64,000 nt of DNA. Source: Streptomonospora sp. PA3. Its GTDB lineage: Bacteria > Actinomycetota > Actinomycetes > Streptosporangiales > Streptosporangiaceae. Location of the stretch: assembly GCF_009728995.1 (NCBI RefSeq), contig NZ_VTZW01000023.1:711-64710 (forward strand), written 5' to 3'. This document shows, piece after piece, positions 1-8,506 of the stretch. The position numbers and the translations under genes were made by a program. Each line of letters opens with the position of its first letter. Position 1 is the stretch's first letter. The notes beneath the pieces were generated by a model that did not search any database, had not been told where the DNA came from, and was given only the letters and a program-made list of their open reading frames with translations.

Positions 1-323
1 TCGTGCACCGGGATCCCCTCGGTGATCACCACCGCCAACCCGATACCCGCATCGATCGCCTCGACCACCGCCGCCCGGGCGAACTTCGGCGGCACGAACA
101 CCACCGACACATCGGCCCCGGTGGCGGCCATCCCCTCGGCCACCGACGCGAACACCGGCACCTCACTGCCGTCGATGTCCACCGCCTGGCCGGCCTTGCG
201 CGGGTTGACCCCGCCCACGATGCGCGTACCCGCCGCCAGCATCCGCCGGGTGTGCTTGGTGCCCTCCGCGCCGGTCATGCCCTGGACCAGCACCTTGCTG
301 TCCTTGGTCAGGAAAACAGCCAT
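1..323 (-). CDS. sucD: Succinyl-CoA ligase alpha subunit, 3' part beyond window
   Basis: This is the alpha (CoA-binding) subunit of succinyl-CoA synthetase, a TCA-cycle enzyme that interconverts succinyl-CoA and succinate with nucleotide phosphorylation. Only the first ~107 codons are in the window; the gene runs off the left edge. The translation begins [20 protein letters not shown] and carries the Rossmann-type CoA-binding half, including GGVNPRK and the VVFVPPKFA stretch typical of SucD. The active-site histidine lies outside. The ATG at 323 has an AAGAAGGAC ribosome site just upstream and follows the sucC stop by 17 bases, so the two form an operon. The identification is secure. Confidence 0.95.
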   Translation of the reverse strand, partial: MAVFLTKDSKVLVQGMTGAEGTKHTRRMLAAGTRIVGGVNPRKAGQAVDIDGSEVPVFASVAEGMAATGADVSVVFVPPKFARAAVVEAIDAGIGLAVVITEGIPVH

Positions 324-340
324 CGTCCTTCTTCCCGCCT

Positions 341-1513
341 CTACTTCGCGGCCAGCTCGGCGGCCTGGGCCGCGGCGCCGTCCATGGTGGGGGCCTGGCG
401 CACCGCGGGGTGGCCGGCCCGGGTCAGGATCTCGCGGCCCAGCTCGGCGTTGTTGCCGTCCAGGCGCACCACCAGCGGCTTGGACACGTCGTCGCCGCGC
501 GCCGCCAGCATCTGAAGCGCCTGCACGATGCCGTCGGCCACCGCGTCGCAGGCGGTGATCCCGCCGAAGACGTTGACGAACACGCTCTTGACGTCGGCGT
601 CGCCCAGGATGATCTCCAGCCCGTTGGCCATCACCTCGGCCGAGGCGCCCCCGCCGATGTCCAGGAAGTTGGCCGGGCCCACCCCGCCGTGGGCCTCGCC
701 GGCGTAGGAGACCACGTCCAGGGTGGACATGACCAGCCCGGCACCGTTGCCGATGATGCCGACCTGCCCGTCCAGCTTGACGTAGTTCAACCCCTTCTCC
801 TTGGCCCGGGCCTCCAGCGAGTCGGCGCTCGCGTCCTCCTGGAAGGCGAACCGCTCGGGGTGGCGGTCCAGGGCGTTGTCGTCCAGGGTGACCTTGCCGT
901 CGAGGGCGAGGATGCGGTTGTCGGCGGTGCGCACCAGCGGGTTAACCTCGACCAGGGTGGCGTCCTCCTCCCGCGCCACCTCCCACAGCCGCTGCAGCAC
1001 GACCGCGGTGGGCGGGTGCACCTCCTGGGGCAGCCCCGCCTTGTCGCAGATCTCCAGGGCGGTGGCGCGGTCCAGGCCGGTCAGCGCGTCGACGGGGGTG
1101 CGCACGACCGCCTCGGGACGCTTCTCGGCGACCTCCTCGATCTCGACGCCGCCCTCGGCCGAGCAGATCGACAGGAAACCCCGGTTGGCCCGGTCCAGCA
1201 GGAAGGAGACGTAGTACTCCTCGGCGATGTCGCTGGCCTCCTCGATCAGGACCCGGTGCACGGTGTGCCCCTTGATGTCCATGCCGAGGATCTGCTCGGC
1301 CTTGGCCCGGGCGTCGGCGGGGTCGTCGGCGACCTTCACCCCGCCGGCCTTACCGCGCCCGCCGGTCTTGACCTGCGCCTTGACGACCACACGCCCGCCC
1401 AGGCGGGCGGCGCTGAGCTCGGCCTGCTCGGGGGTCTGGGCCAGCTGGCGCTCGGCCAGCGGCACGTCGTGGTCGCCGAACAGTTGTTTGGCTTCGTACT
1501 CGTAGAGGTCCAC
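341..1513 (-). CDS. sucC: Succinyl-CoA ligase beta subunit
   Basis: This 390-residue ATP-grasp beta subunit of succinyl-CoA synthetase has the family's usual length. It begins [12 protein letters not shown] and has the nucleotide-binding [14 protein letters not shown], the metal-site region VEVNPL and the glycine-rich phosphate loops [15 protein letters not shown] and VFGGITACD. The GTG start at 1513 follows a GAGGAG ribosome site. It is the first gene of sucCD and is divergent from the MFS/oxalate-type genes. Its promoter region contains an operator-like motif (1569-1589) also found at those genes, so it may share their regulator. Whether this is the organism's only sucCD cannot be seen. Malate-CoA ligase is a possible but less likely alternative. 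Confidence 0.95.
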   Translation of the reverse strand: MDLYEYEAKQLFGDHDVPLAERQLAQTPEQAELSAARLGGRVVVKAQVKTGGRGKAGGVKVADDPADARAKAEQILGMDIKGHTVHRVLIEEASDIAEEYYVSFLLDRANRGFLSICSAEGGVEIEEVAEKRPEAVVRTPVDALTGLDRATALEICDKAGLPQEVHPPTAVVLQRLWEVAREEDATLVEVNPLVRTADNRILALDGKVTLDDNALDRHPERFAFQEDASADSLEARAKEKGLNYVKLDGQVGIIGNGAGLVMSTLDVVSYAGEAHGGVGPANFLDIGGGASAEVMANGLEIILGDADVKSVFVNVFGGITACDAVADGIVQALQMLAARGDDVSKPLVVRLDGNNAELGREILTRAGHPAVRQAPTMDGAAAQAAELAAK

Positions 1514-1568
1514 CGAGCCTCCTCGGCATCGCTGTGTCGTATGGGACCCACATCACAGTGATACGCGA

Positions 1569-1589
1569 GATCGTATGCAGTATGCAATA
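1569..1589 (+). promoter_or_regulatory. Operator-like palindrome upstream of sucC
   Basis: The stretch GATCGTATGCAGTATGC recurs in inverted form at 1714-1730 with one mismatch. Its core GTATGCAGTATNCAATA recurs at 3169-3185. The half-sites read as a 13-base dyad, GYATRCWGYATRC, a shape common for FCD-type GntR regulators. On the sucC strand it overlaps a plausible -35 (TTGCAT, 17 bases from GTATCA), a position that suits repression. The repetition is directly visible; the regulator class is inferred. Confidence 0.6.
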
Positions 1590-1713
1590 GCGCCATCCGA
1601 GACGACCGCCCCGCAACACCCTCCGCGCCTGCGAGTGCAGGCGACCCCGCACCGGTCGCGATGTGAATCCGCGAAAGAGGGATTCCCCCTCTTCTCAGAA
1701 TCGGATCAGCGAC

Positions 1714-1730
1714 GCATACTGTATACGATC
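1714..1730 (-). promoter_or_regulatory. Operator-like palindrome upstream of MFS gene
   Basis: Reading GCATACTGTATACGATC on the plus strand, this is the reverse complement of 1569-1585 with one mismatch. It lies 23 bases before the MFS start codon and probably overlaps the -10 region. AT-rich words like this are rare in the surrounding GC-rich DNA, which supports a binding function. Confidence 0.6.
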
Positions 1731-1752
1731 ACTGGTCGATGTGAGGTGCGCC

Positions 1753-3129
1753 ATGAACCACCCGCCCCCCGCTGCAGCGGTGCAGCCGGACCACCTGGCA
1801 TCCCCCTACGTCCCCGCTCCCCGCTCGGGGGAGCTGCACGACTGGAGCGGGCGCCGCTACGTCGTGGGCCGCCCCGCCCGAGAGCTGGCCGGCACGGACC
1901 GCGCGGTGCCGGCGGCCCGGGCCGTCGCGGCGGTCGCGGCGATCGGCGTCCTGCAGTTCGGCTACGGCGCCGCGGTCCCGCTCCTGGTCGCCGCCAACGG
2001 CTGGAGCCCGGCCGCCGCGCTGCTGCCCTTCGCGCTGTGGGCGCTGGTCCAGGGCGGCAGCGCCTGGCCGATCGCGCGCCTGCGCGAGCGCGGCCTGCTG
2101 ACCCCCTCGCGCGCCATCCTCGCCGGAGCCCCGCTGTGCGCCGCCGCCCTGGCGGCCGTGGGCCTGGCCGACGGGCTGGGCTGGATGCTGGCGGGCTACG
2201 GCCTCGCCGGAGGACTGGGCGCCGGCCTGGTCTACCACTCCGGCGTGCACGTGGTCGCCGCCTGGTACCCCGAGCGCCCGGCCACCCACGCGGTGTGGGC
2301 CGGGGCCGGCTTCGCCCTGGGCGCCATCCCGCTCGCGGCGGGCCTGGCCCTGGCCGAGCCCGCCCACCTGGCCGCGGCGCCGTGGCTGGCGGCGGTCGTG
2401 GCCTGCGTGGTCGCCGCCGCCGGCGCCGGCCTGCGCACGCCGCCTGCGAACTGGTGGCCGCCCGAGACCGACCCGCGCGCATGGGCACTGCGCCGCCGCA
2501 CCGAGCCGGTGGCCTGCTACGACCACTCCCCCGCCCAGGCCTGGCGCAGCGGCGCCCTGCCCGGGCTGCACGCGGTGGTCGCGCTGGCCGGCTCCGCGGC
2601 CCTGCTGGACCTGGCGGTGCTGCCCATGCTGCTGGCCGAGAGGGGCCTGCCGCCCGCGGCCGTGGCCGCGGCGCTGGCGGTGCTGATCGCCTCCAGCGGC
2701 CTCGGCCGCGCGGCGGCCGGGCGCTGGGGCGAGCGCATGGGCCGGCGGCGCATCCTCGTCGCCGCGCTGGCCGCGGGCGGGACGGCCCAGTTCGGGCTGG
2801 CCGCCGCCGCGCTGGCGGGCTCGCCGGCGGTCCTGCTGCTGATGGCCGTGCCCGCCGGAATCGGCGGAGGCTGCTGCTATCCGCTCACCCGGGCCCTGGC
2901 CCGCGACTTCTTCGGCAACCGCGACAGCGCCGACATCCCCGGCCTCGTCTACAGCACCAAGGCGCTGGGCGGGCTGCTGGGCGTGGGCGGCGCCGCGGCG
3001 CTGATCGCACTCGTTCCGCACTCGGGGCCCGTCCTGGGTCTCGGCGCCGCCGGCCTGGCAGGCCTGGGCGCGGCGGCCGTCGCGGCCCGGCTGCGACGTC
3101 CGGTACCCATTCGCACACTTCCGCTCTAG
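1753..3129 (+). CDS. OFA-type major facilitator (oxalate/formate-like carrier)
   Basis: A 458-residue integral membrane carrier of the major facilitator superfamily with about 12 hydrophobic segments after a ~45-residue polar N-terminus. Features of the oxalate:formate antiporter (OFA) family include the glycine-rich TM region GLAGGLGAGLVYHSGVHVV, followed by a loop Trp-Tyr-Pro-Glu-Arg matching the OFA W(F/Y)PxR loop. The ATG at 1753 is chosen because GAGGTG lies five bases upstream. It starts the plus-strand cluster with the ThDP enzyme and Frc, which supports import of oxalate or another small 2-oxo/2-hydroxy acid. Substrate is inferred from context only. Confidence 0.8.
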   Translation: MNHPPPAAAVQPDHLASPYVPAPRSGELHDWSGRRYVVGRPARELAGTDRAVPAARAVAAVAAIGVLQFGYGAAVPLLVAANGWSPAAALLPFALWALVQGGSAWPIARLRERGLLTPSRAILAGAPLCAAALAAVGLADGLGWMLAGYGLAGGLGAGLVYHSGVHVVAAWYPERPATHAVWAGAGFALGAIPLAAGLALAEPAHLAAAPWLAAVVACVVAAAGAGLRTPPANWWPPETDPRAWALRRRTEPVACYDHSPAQAWRSGALPGLHAVVALAGSAALLDLAVLPMLLAERGLPPAAVAAALAVLIASSGLGRAAAGRWGERMGRRRILVAALAAGGTAQFGLAAAALAGSPAVLLLMAVPAGIGGGCCYPLTRALARDFFGNRDSADIPGLVYSTKALGGLLGVGGAAALIALVPHSGPVLGLGAAGLAGLGAAAVAARLRRPVPIRTLPL

Positions 3130-3162
3130 ACACCGCACTCGGGCTCGTGTAGCAATGGAAAA

Positions 3163-3187
3163 CATACGGTATGCAGTATCCAATACA
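3163..3187 (+). promoter_or_regulatory. Operator-like site before the ThDP enzyme gene
   Basis: Contains GTATGCAGTATCCAATA (3169-3185), which differs at one base from 1573-1589 upstream of sucC. It ends directly at the AAGGAG ribosome site (3187-3192). The ThDP gene and Frc may therefore be controlled separately from, but by the same factor as, the MFS gene and sucCD. Confidence 0.6.
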
Positions 3188-3204
3188 AGGAGATGTGTGC
3201 TCAG

Positions 3205-4893
3205 ATGACTGACGACAAGGGTGGGGACACGACGATCTCCGGCGGCCACCTGGTCGCCAAGGCCCTCAAGGCCGAAGGCATCGACGTGATCTTCACGCTC
3301 TGCGGCGGCCACATCATCGACATCTACGACGGCTGTGCCGATGAGGGCATCGACGTCATCGACGTCCGCCACGAGCAGGTGGCCGCCCACGCGGCCGACG
3401 GCTACGCGCGGGTGACCGGCAAACCCGGTTGCGCCGTGGTCACCGCCGGCCCCGGCACGACCGACGCCGTCACCGGTATCGCCAACGCCTACCGCGCCGA
3501 GAGCCCGCTGCTGGTCATCGGCGGGCAGGGCGCCCTCAGCCAGCACAAGATGGGCTCGCTGCAGGACCTCCCGCACGTCGACATGATCAGCCCCATCTCC
3601 AAGTTCGCCGCCACCGTCCCGCACACCGAGCGGGTGGCCGACCTGGTGTCGATGGCCTTCCGGGAGTCCCTCAACGGCGCCCCCGGCCCCTCGTTCCTGG
3701 AGATCCCGCGCGACATCCTCGACGCCTCGGTTCCGGTGGAGTCGGCCCGCGTACCCAAGGCCGGCCACTACCGCGCCTCCACCCGCCAGGCCGGAGACCC
3801 CGACTCCATCGAGCGCCTGGCCGAGCTGCTGGTGCGCTCCGAGCGCCCCAGCATCCTGCTGGGCAACCAGGTCTGGACGACGCGGGCGACCGACTCGGCC
3901 ACCGAGCTGGTGCGCACCCTCAACGTCCCGGCGTTCATGAACGGCGCCGGCCGCGGCACCCTGCCCCCCGGCGACCCCCACCACTTCCAGCTCTCGCGGC
4001 GCCACGCCTTCGGCAACTCCGACCTGATCATCATCGTCGGCACCCCCTTCGACTTCCGCATGGGCTACGGCAAGCGGCTGTCCGAGGACGCCACGGTGGT
4101 GCAGATCGACCTCTCCTACGCCACGGTCGGCAAGAACCGCGACGTGGACCTGGGCATCGTCGGCGACGCCGACGTGATCCTCTCCTCGGTGCTGCAGGCC
4201 ACCTCGGCCTACGGCGACAACGGCGCCCAGGGCCGCAAGACCTGGCTGGAGGAGCTGCGCCAGGTGGAGAACAAGGCGCTGGAGAAGCGGGCCCCCCTGC
4301 TGACCTCCGACGCCTCGCCGATCCACCCCTACCGCCTGGTCTCGGAGATCAACGACTTCCTGACCGAGGACTCCATCTACATCGGCGACGGCGGCGACAT
4401 CGTCACCTTCTCCGGCCAGGTGGTCCAGCCCAAGTCGCCGGGCCACTGGCTGGACCCCGGTCCGCTGGGCACCCTGGGCGTGGGCGTCCCCTTCGTGATG
4501 GCCACCAAGTACGCCCGCCCCGACAAGGAGGTCGTCGCGCTCTTCGGCGACGGCGCCTTCAGCCTCACCGGCTGGGACTTCGAGACGCTGGTCCGCTTCG
4601 ACATGCCCTTCATCGGGATCATCGGCAACAACTCCTCGATGAACCAGATCCGCTACGGCCAGATCGCCAAGTACGGCGCCGACCGCGGCGAGATCGGCAA
4701 CACCCTGGGCGACGTGCGCTACTCGGAGTTCGCCAAGATGCTGGGCGGCTACGGCGAGGAGGTCCGCGAGCCCGGCGAGATCGGGCCGGCGCTGCGGCGC
4801 GCCCGCGAATCCGGCAAGCCTTCGCTGATCAACGTCTGGATCGACCCCGAGGTCTATGCGCCGGGGACGATGAACCAGACCATGTACAAGTAG
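3205..4893 (+). CDS. ThDP-dependent 2-hydroxyacyl-CoA lyase / oxalyl-CoA decarboxylase-like enzyme
   Basis: A 562-residue enzyme of the acetolactate synthase/oxalyl-CoA decarboxylase/2-hydroxyacyl-CoA lyase superfamily. It shows the catalytic glutamate of the ThDP fold (RHEQ, E57) and the cofactor motif GDG (448-450) followed by NN (475-476). Between the MFS gene and frc, the expected role is decarboxylation of oxalyl-CoA to formyl-CoA. However, the Tyr-Glu pair of characterised oxalyl-CoA decarboxylases is replaced by Gln-Asp (residues 120-121) in SLQDLPHVD, closer to 2-hydroxyacyl-CoA lyases (FQEFPQVE in the human enzyme). Lyase activity on a branched 2-hydroxyacyl-CoA is a real alternative. 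I chose ATG 3205 because ATG 3193 abuts the AAGGAG site. Confidence 0.75.
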   Translation: MTDDKGGDTTISGGHLVAKALKAEGIDVIFTLCGGHIIDIYDGCADEGIDVIDVRHEQVAAHAADGYARVTGKPGCAVVTAGPGTTDAVTGIANAYRAESPLLVIGGQGALSQHKMGSLQDLPHVDMISPISKFAATVPHTERVADLVSMAFRESLNGAPGPSFLEIPRDILDASVPVESARVPKAGHYRASTRQAGDPDSIERLAELLVRSERPSILLGNQVWTTRATDSATELVRTLNVPAFMNGAGRGTLPPGDPHHFQLSRRHAFGNSDLIIIVGTPFDFRMGYGKRLSEDATVVQIDLSYATVGKNRDVDLGIVGDADVILSSVLQATSAYGDNGAQGRKTWLEELRQVENKALEKRAPLLTSDASPIHPYRLVSEINDFLTEDSIYIGDGGDIVTFSGQVVQPKSPGHWLDPGPLGTLGVGVPFVMATKYARPDKEVVALFGDGAFSLTGWDFETLVRFDMPFIGIIGNNSSMNQIRYGQIAKYGADRGEIGNTLGDVRYSEFAKMLGGYGEEVREPGEIGPALRRARESGKPSLINVWIDPEVYAPGTMNQTMYK

Positions 4894-4909
4894 GCGGTGG
4901 AGGATCCAC

Positions 4910-6139
4910 ATGAGCAAGGCACTCGAAGGGGTCCGTGTCCTGGACATGACCCATGTGCAGTCGGGCCCCTCGGCCACCCAGATCCTGGGCTGGCTGGGCG
5001 CCGACGTGGTCAAGCTGGAGGCCCCCACGGGCGACATCACCCGCCGCCAGCTGCGCGACCTCCCCGACGTCGACAGCCTGTACTTCACGATGCTCAACGG
5101 CAACAAGCGCAGCATCACGCTCAACACCAAGAGCGAGGAGGGCAAGCGCATCTTCCTCGACCTGGTCAAGCGCAGCGACGTGCTGGTGGAGAACTTCGCG
5201 CCGGGAGCACTGGACCGGATGGGCTTCACCTGGGAGGCGCTGCACGAGGCCAACCCGCGGCTGATCTACGCCTCCATCAAGGGGTTCGGCCCCGGCGCCT
5301 ACGCCGACTACAAGGCCTATGAGGTCATCGCCCAGGCCATGGGCGGGTCGATGAGCACGACGGGCTTCGAGAACGGTCCGCCCACGGCGACGGGCGCCCA
5401 GATCGGTGATTCGGGCACGGGAATGCATACAGTAGCCGGTATCCTCGCGGCGCTGTACCAGCGGACGAGGACCGGCCAGGGCCAGCGCGTCCAGGTGGCC
5501 ATGCAGGACTCGGTCCTCAACCTGTGCCGGGTCAAGCTGCGCGACCAGCAGCGCCTGACCCACGGGCCGCTCAGCGAGTACCCCAACGAGGACTTCGGCG
5601 ACGAGGTCCCCCGCTCGGGCAACGCCTCGGGCGGCGGGCAGCCCGGGTGGGCGGTGCGCACCGCGCCCGGGGGCCCCAACGACTACGTCTACGTCATCAT
5701 CCAGCCGGCCGGCTGGGAGCACATCAGCCGCATCATCGGCCGCCCCGAACTGGCCACCGACCCCGAGTGGGCGACGCCGGAGGCGCGGCTGGACAAACTC
5801 GACAAGTGCTTCGAGCTGATCGAGGAGTGGTCGTCGCAGCTGCCCAAGTGGGACGTGCTGGCGGCCCTCAACGAGCACAACATCCCCTGCGGGCCGATCC
5901 TGTCGACCAAGGAGATCATCGAGGATCCCACGCTCAACGAGAACGGGATCGTCGCCACGGTCGACCACCCCCAGCGCGGCACCTACAAGACGGTCGGCCT
6001 GCCCATCCGGCTGTCGGACTCCCCCGCCGACATCGGCCGCTCCCCCCTGCTCGGCGAGCACAACACGCAGGTCTACCAGGACGAGCTGGGCCTGACCGCC
6101 GAGGACATGCACGCCCTCAAAGCGAACGGAGTGATCTGA
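4910..6139 (+). CDS. frc: Formyl-CoA:oxalate CoA-transferase (class III)
   Basis: A 409-residue class III CoA-transferase that moves CoA from formyl-CoA to oxalate, giving oxalyl-CoA. It follows Oxalobacter Frc closely. It has the N-terminal THVQSGP with Gln17, the DSLYFTMLN stretch, the catalytic aspartate in GDSGTGMH (Asp167, equivalent to Asp169), MQDSVLNL, the RDQQRL segment, and the glycine loop GGGQPGW (241-247) that gates the active site. GGTGGAGG precedes the ATG. It starts 16 bases after the ThDP gene and is followed by the acyl-CoA synthetase after 4 bases. Transfer to another small acid is possible, but similarity to true Frc is strong. Confidence 0.88.
   Translation: MSKALEGVRVLDMTHVQSGPSATQILGWLGADVVKLEAPTGDITRRQLRDLPDVDSLYFTMLNGNKRSITLNTKSEEGKRIFLDLVKRSDVLVENFAPGALDRMGFTWEALHEANPRLIYASIKGFGPGAYADYKAYEVIAQAMGGSMSTTGFENGPPTATGAQIGDSGTGMHTVAGILAALYQRTRTGQGQRVQVAMQDSVLNLCRVKLRDQQRLTHGPLSEYPNEDFGDEVPRSGNASGGGQPGWAVRTAPGGPNDYVYVIIQPAGWEHISRIIGRPELATDPEWATPEARLDKLDKCFELIEEWSSQLPKWDVLAALNEHNIPCGPILSTKEIIEDPTLNENGIVATVDHPQRGTYKTVGLPIRLSDSPADIGRSPLLGEHNTQVYQDELGLTAEDMHALKANGVI
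5424..5436 (+). promoter_or_regulatory. Possible intragenic operator in frc
   Basis: GCATACAGTAGCC matches the cluster's palindrome with one deviation in the right half-site. It is encoded by codons CAT-ACA-GTA, unusually AT-rich for this gene, although the GMHxxxGIL peptide is conserved in the family. It may be a weak internal site or a chance match. Confidence 0.25.
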
Positions 6140-6143
6140 GCAG

Positions 6144-8285
6144 ATGGCAACGGAAACCGGCTACGACCGCGATGCGGTCCGCGCGGTGCTCGACCGGGCC
6201 CGCTCCGAGAACCGCAGTGCGCTGACCGCGCCCGAGGGCAAGGCGCTGGCCGAGGCCTACGGCATCCCCATTCCCGGCGAGGCGCTGGCCACCAGCGCCG
6301 ACGAGGCGGTATCGCTGGCCGTGGAACTGGGCCTGCCCGTGGTCGCCAAGATCGTCTCGCCCGACATCCTGCACAAGACCGACGCCGGCGGCGTCGAAGT
6401 CGGGCTCTCCTCGGCCGAGGAGGTCAAGGCCGCCTACCAGCGCATCGTCGACAACGCCAAGGCCTACAACCCCGAGGCCAAGATCGACGGTGTGCAGGTG
6501 CAGCAGATGGTGGGCGGGGGCCAAGAGGTCCTCATCGGCGCCACCACCGACCCCACCTTCGGCAAGGTCGTCGTGTTCGGCCTGGGCGGGGTGCTGGTGG
6601 AGGTGCTCAAGGACGTCTCCTTCCGCCTGGCCCCCGTCTCGGCCGAGGAGGCCCGCGCCCAGATCGGCAGCATCAAGGCCGCCGAGGTTCTCTCGGGCGT
6701 GCGCGGCAGCGAGGCGGTGGACACCGACCGCCTGGCCGACGTCATCACCCGGCTGTCGGACCTGGTCACCGACTTCCCCGAGATCTCCGAGGCCGACCTG
6801 AACCCGGTGTTCGCCTCGGCCTCGGGCAGCGTGGCCGCCGACCTGCGCTTCGTGCTCGACTTCGACCCGGCCGAGCCGCCGAAGCGGTTCTCGCGCGAGG
6901 AGATCCTCTCCTCGATGAACCGCATCTTCAAGCCGCGCTCCATCGCGATCATCGGCGCCTCCAACGAGCAGGGCAAGATCGGCAACTCGGTCATCCGCAA
7001 CGTCGTCGACGGCGGCTACTCCGGGCAGGTGTACCCGATCAACCCCAAGGCCGACGAGGTCTACGGCCGGGCCGCCTACCCCACCATCGCCGACGCCCCC
7101 GACGGCATCGACGTGGCGGTCTTCGCCATCCCGGCGAAGTTCGTCGCCTCGGCGCTGGAGGAGGCCGGCAAGAAGGGGGTCGCCGGCGCGATCCTGATCC
7201 CCTCCGGCTTCGCCGAGACCGGCGAGCAGGAGCTGCAGGACGAGGTGCTGGCGGTGGCCCGCCGGCACGGCGTGCGCATCCTCGGCCCCAACATCTACGG
7301 CTACTACTACACGCCCGAGCACCTCTCGGCCACCTTCTGCACGCCCTACGACGTGGCCGGCGGCACCGCCCTGACCTCCCAGTCGGGCGGCATCGGCATG
7401 GCGATCCTGGGCTACAGCCGCAGCACCAGCACGGGCGTCTCGGCGATCGTGGGCGTGGGCAACAAGGCCGACATCGACGAGGACGACCTGCTGACGTTCT
7501 TCGGCCAGGACGAGAACACCAACGCGATCGCGATGCACCTGGAGGACCTCAAGGACGGCCGCGCCTTCGTGCAGGCCGCCCGCGAGGTCGTGCCCAAGAA
7601 GCCGGTCGTGGTGCTCAAGGCGGGCCGGACCTCGGCGGGTGCGCGGGCCGCGGGCTCGCACACCGGCGCGCTGGCCGGCGACGACAAGGTCTACGACGAC
7701 ATCCTGCGCCAGGCGGGCGTCGTGCGTGCCCCCGGTCTCAACGAGCTGCTGGAGTACGGCCGCGCGCTGCCGGTGCTGCCTACTCCCGCCGGAGAGAACG
7801 TCGTCATCATCACCGGCGCCGGCGGTTCGGGCGTGCTGCTCTCCGACGCGGTGGTCGACAACGGCCTGTCGCTGATGGAGATCCCGCCCGACCTCGACGA
7901 GGCGTTCCGGGCCTTCATCCCGCCCTTCGGTGCGGCGGGCAATCCCGTCGACATCACCGGCGGCGAGCCGCCGTCGACCTACGAGAAGACGATCCGGCTC
8001 GGCCTGGAGGACCCGCGGGTGCACTCGCTGATCCTGGGCTACTGGCACACCATCGTCACCCCGCCGATGGTCTTCGCCGAACTGGTGGCCGACGTGGTCG
8101 GGCAGGCCCGCGCCGCGGGCATCGACAAGCCCGTGGTCGCCTCGCTCTCGGGTGACACCGAGGTCGAGGCCGCCAGCGCCCACCTGTTCAAGCACGGGGT
8201 CGTCGCCTACCCCTACACCACGGAGAAGCCCGTCCAAGTGCTCGGCGCGAAGTATCGCTGGGCGCGCGCGGCCGGGCTACTCTGA
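6144..8285 (+). CDS. ADP-forming acyl-CoA synthetase, fused beta-alpha
   Basis: A 713-residue acetate-CoA ligase (ADP-forming)-type enzyme. It couples an acyl-CoA thioester to ATP, reversibly. The ATP-grasp (beta) half is N-terminal (about 1-235, with GLPVVAKIVSPDILHKTDAG). The CoA-binding Rossmann half follows from about 250 (KPRSIAIIGASNEQGKIGN), then the ligase domain with the putative phosphohistidine His506 in GSHTGALAG. It lies four bases after frc, so it is cotranscribed. Plausible roles are activating the imported acid or recovering ATP from formyl- or acetyl-CoA; the substrate cannot be read from sequence. A GC-rich hairpin follows at 8319-8356. Confidence 0.85.
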   Translation: MATETGYDRDAVRAVLDRARSENRSALTAPEGKALAEAYGIPIPGEALATSADEAVSLAVELGLPVVAKIVSPDILHKTDAGGVEVGLSSAEEVKAAYQRIVDNAKAYNPEAKIDGVQVQQMVGGGQEVLIGATTDPTFGKVVVFGLGGVLVEVLKDVSFRLAPVSAEEARAQIGSIKAAEVLSGVRGSEAVDTDRLADVITRLSDLVTDFPEISEADLNPVFASASGSVAADLRFVLDFDPAEPPKRFSREEILSSMNRIFKPRSIAIIGASNEQGKIGNSVIRNVVDGGYSGQVYPINPKADEVYGRAAYPTIADAPDGIDVAVFAIPAKFVASALEEAGKKGVAGAILIPSGFAETGEQELQDEVLAVARRHGVRILGPNIYGYYYTPEHLSATFCTPYDVAGGTALTSQSGGIGMAILGYSRSTSTGVSAIVGVGNKADIDEDDLLTFFGQDENTNAIAMHLEDLKDGRAFVQAAREVVPKKPVVVLKAGRTSAGARAAGSHTGALAGDDKVYDDILRQAGVVRAPGLNELLEYGRALPVLPTPAGENVVIITGAGGSGVLLSDAVVDNGLSLMEIPPDLDEAFRAFIPPFGAAGNPVDITGGEPPSTYEKTIRLGLEDPRVHSLILGYWHTIVTPPMVFAELVADVVGQARAAGIDKPVVASLSGDTEVEAASAHLFKHGVVAYPYTTEKPVQVLGAKYRWARAAGLL

Positions 8286-8318
8286 TCACCTGATCATCCT
8301 CCTGTAACCCGCGTCACA

Positions 8319-8356
8319 CCCGGTGGCCGCGGAGCCGCCACGAAGCGGCCACCGGG
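8319..8356 (+). terminator. GC-rich hairpin after acyl-CoA synthetase
   Basis: CCCGGTGGCCGC (8319-8330) pairs perfectly with GCGGCCACCGGG (8345-8356) across a 14-base loop. There is no T-tract. It probably ends or attenuates transcription of the CoA cluster before the Nramp-like gene. Confidence 0.5.
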
Positions 8357-8506
8357 TACCCGCTGCGGCGGCCTCCGCCAGGGCCGCCGCGGCGCGAACC
8401 GCAGATCACCCCGCAGAGCACGGCAAGGAGGTCCACCAGCACTTCAGGGGGCGCATGAGGGGGCAGTCAACCCGCAGCCGCGATCCAGCGAGGGAGAGCT
8501 CCGCGC

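Noticed and set aside
3205-4893. Calling this gene oxc outright
   Set aside because: The neighbourhood fits, but the Tyr-Glu signature of known oxalyl-CoA decarboxylases is replaced, so no symbol is given.
1729-5253. Very long open frame (over 1,100 codons) on the minus strand opposite the MFS, ThDP and frc genes
   Set aside because: Its translation is Gly/Val/Arg/Ala low complexity with no motif. It is a codon-bias shadow of genes whose plus-strand products are clear.
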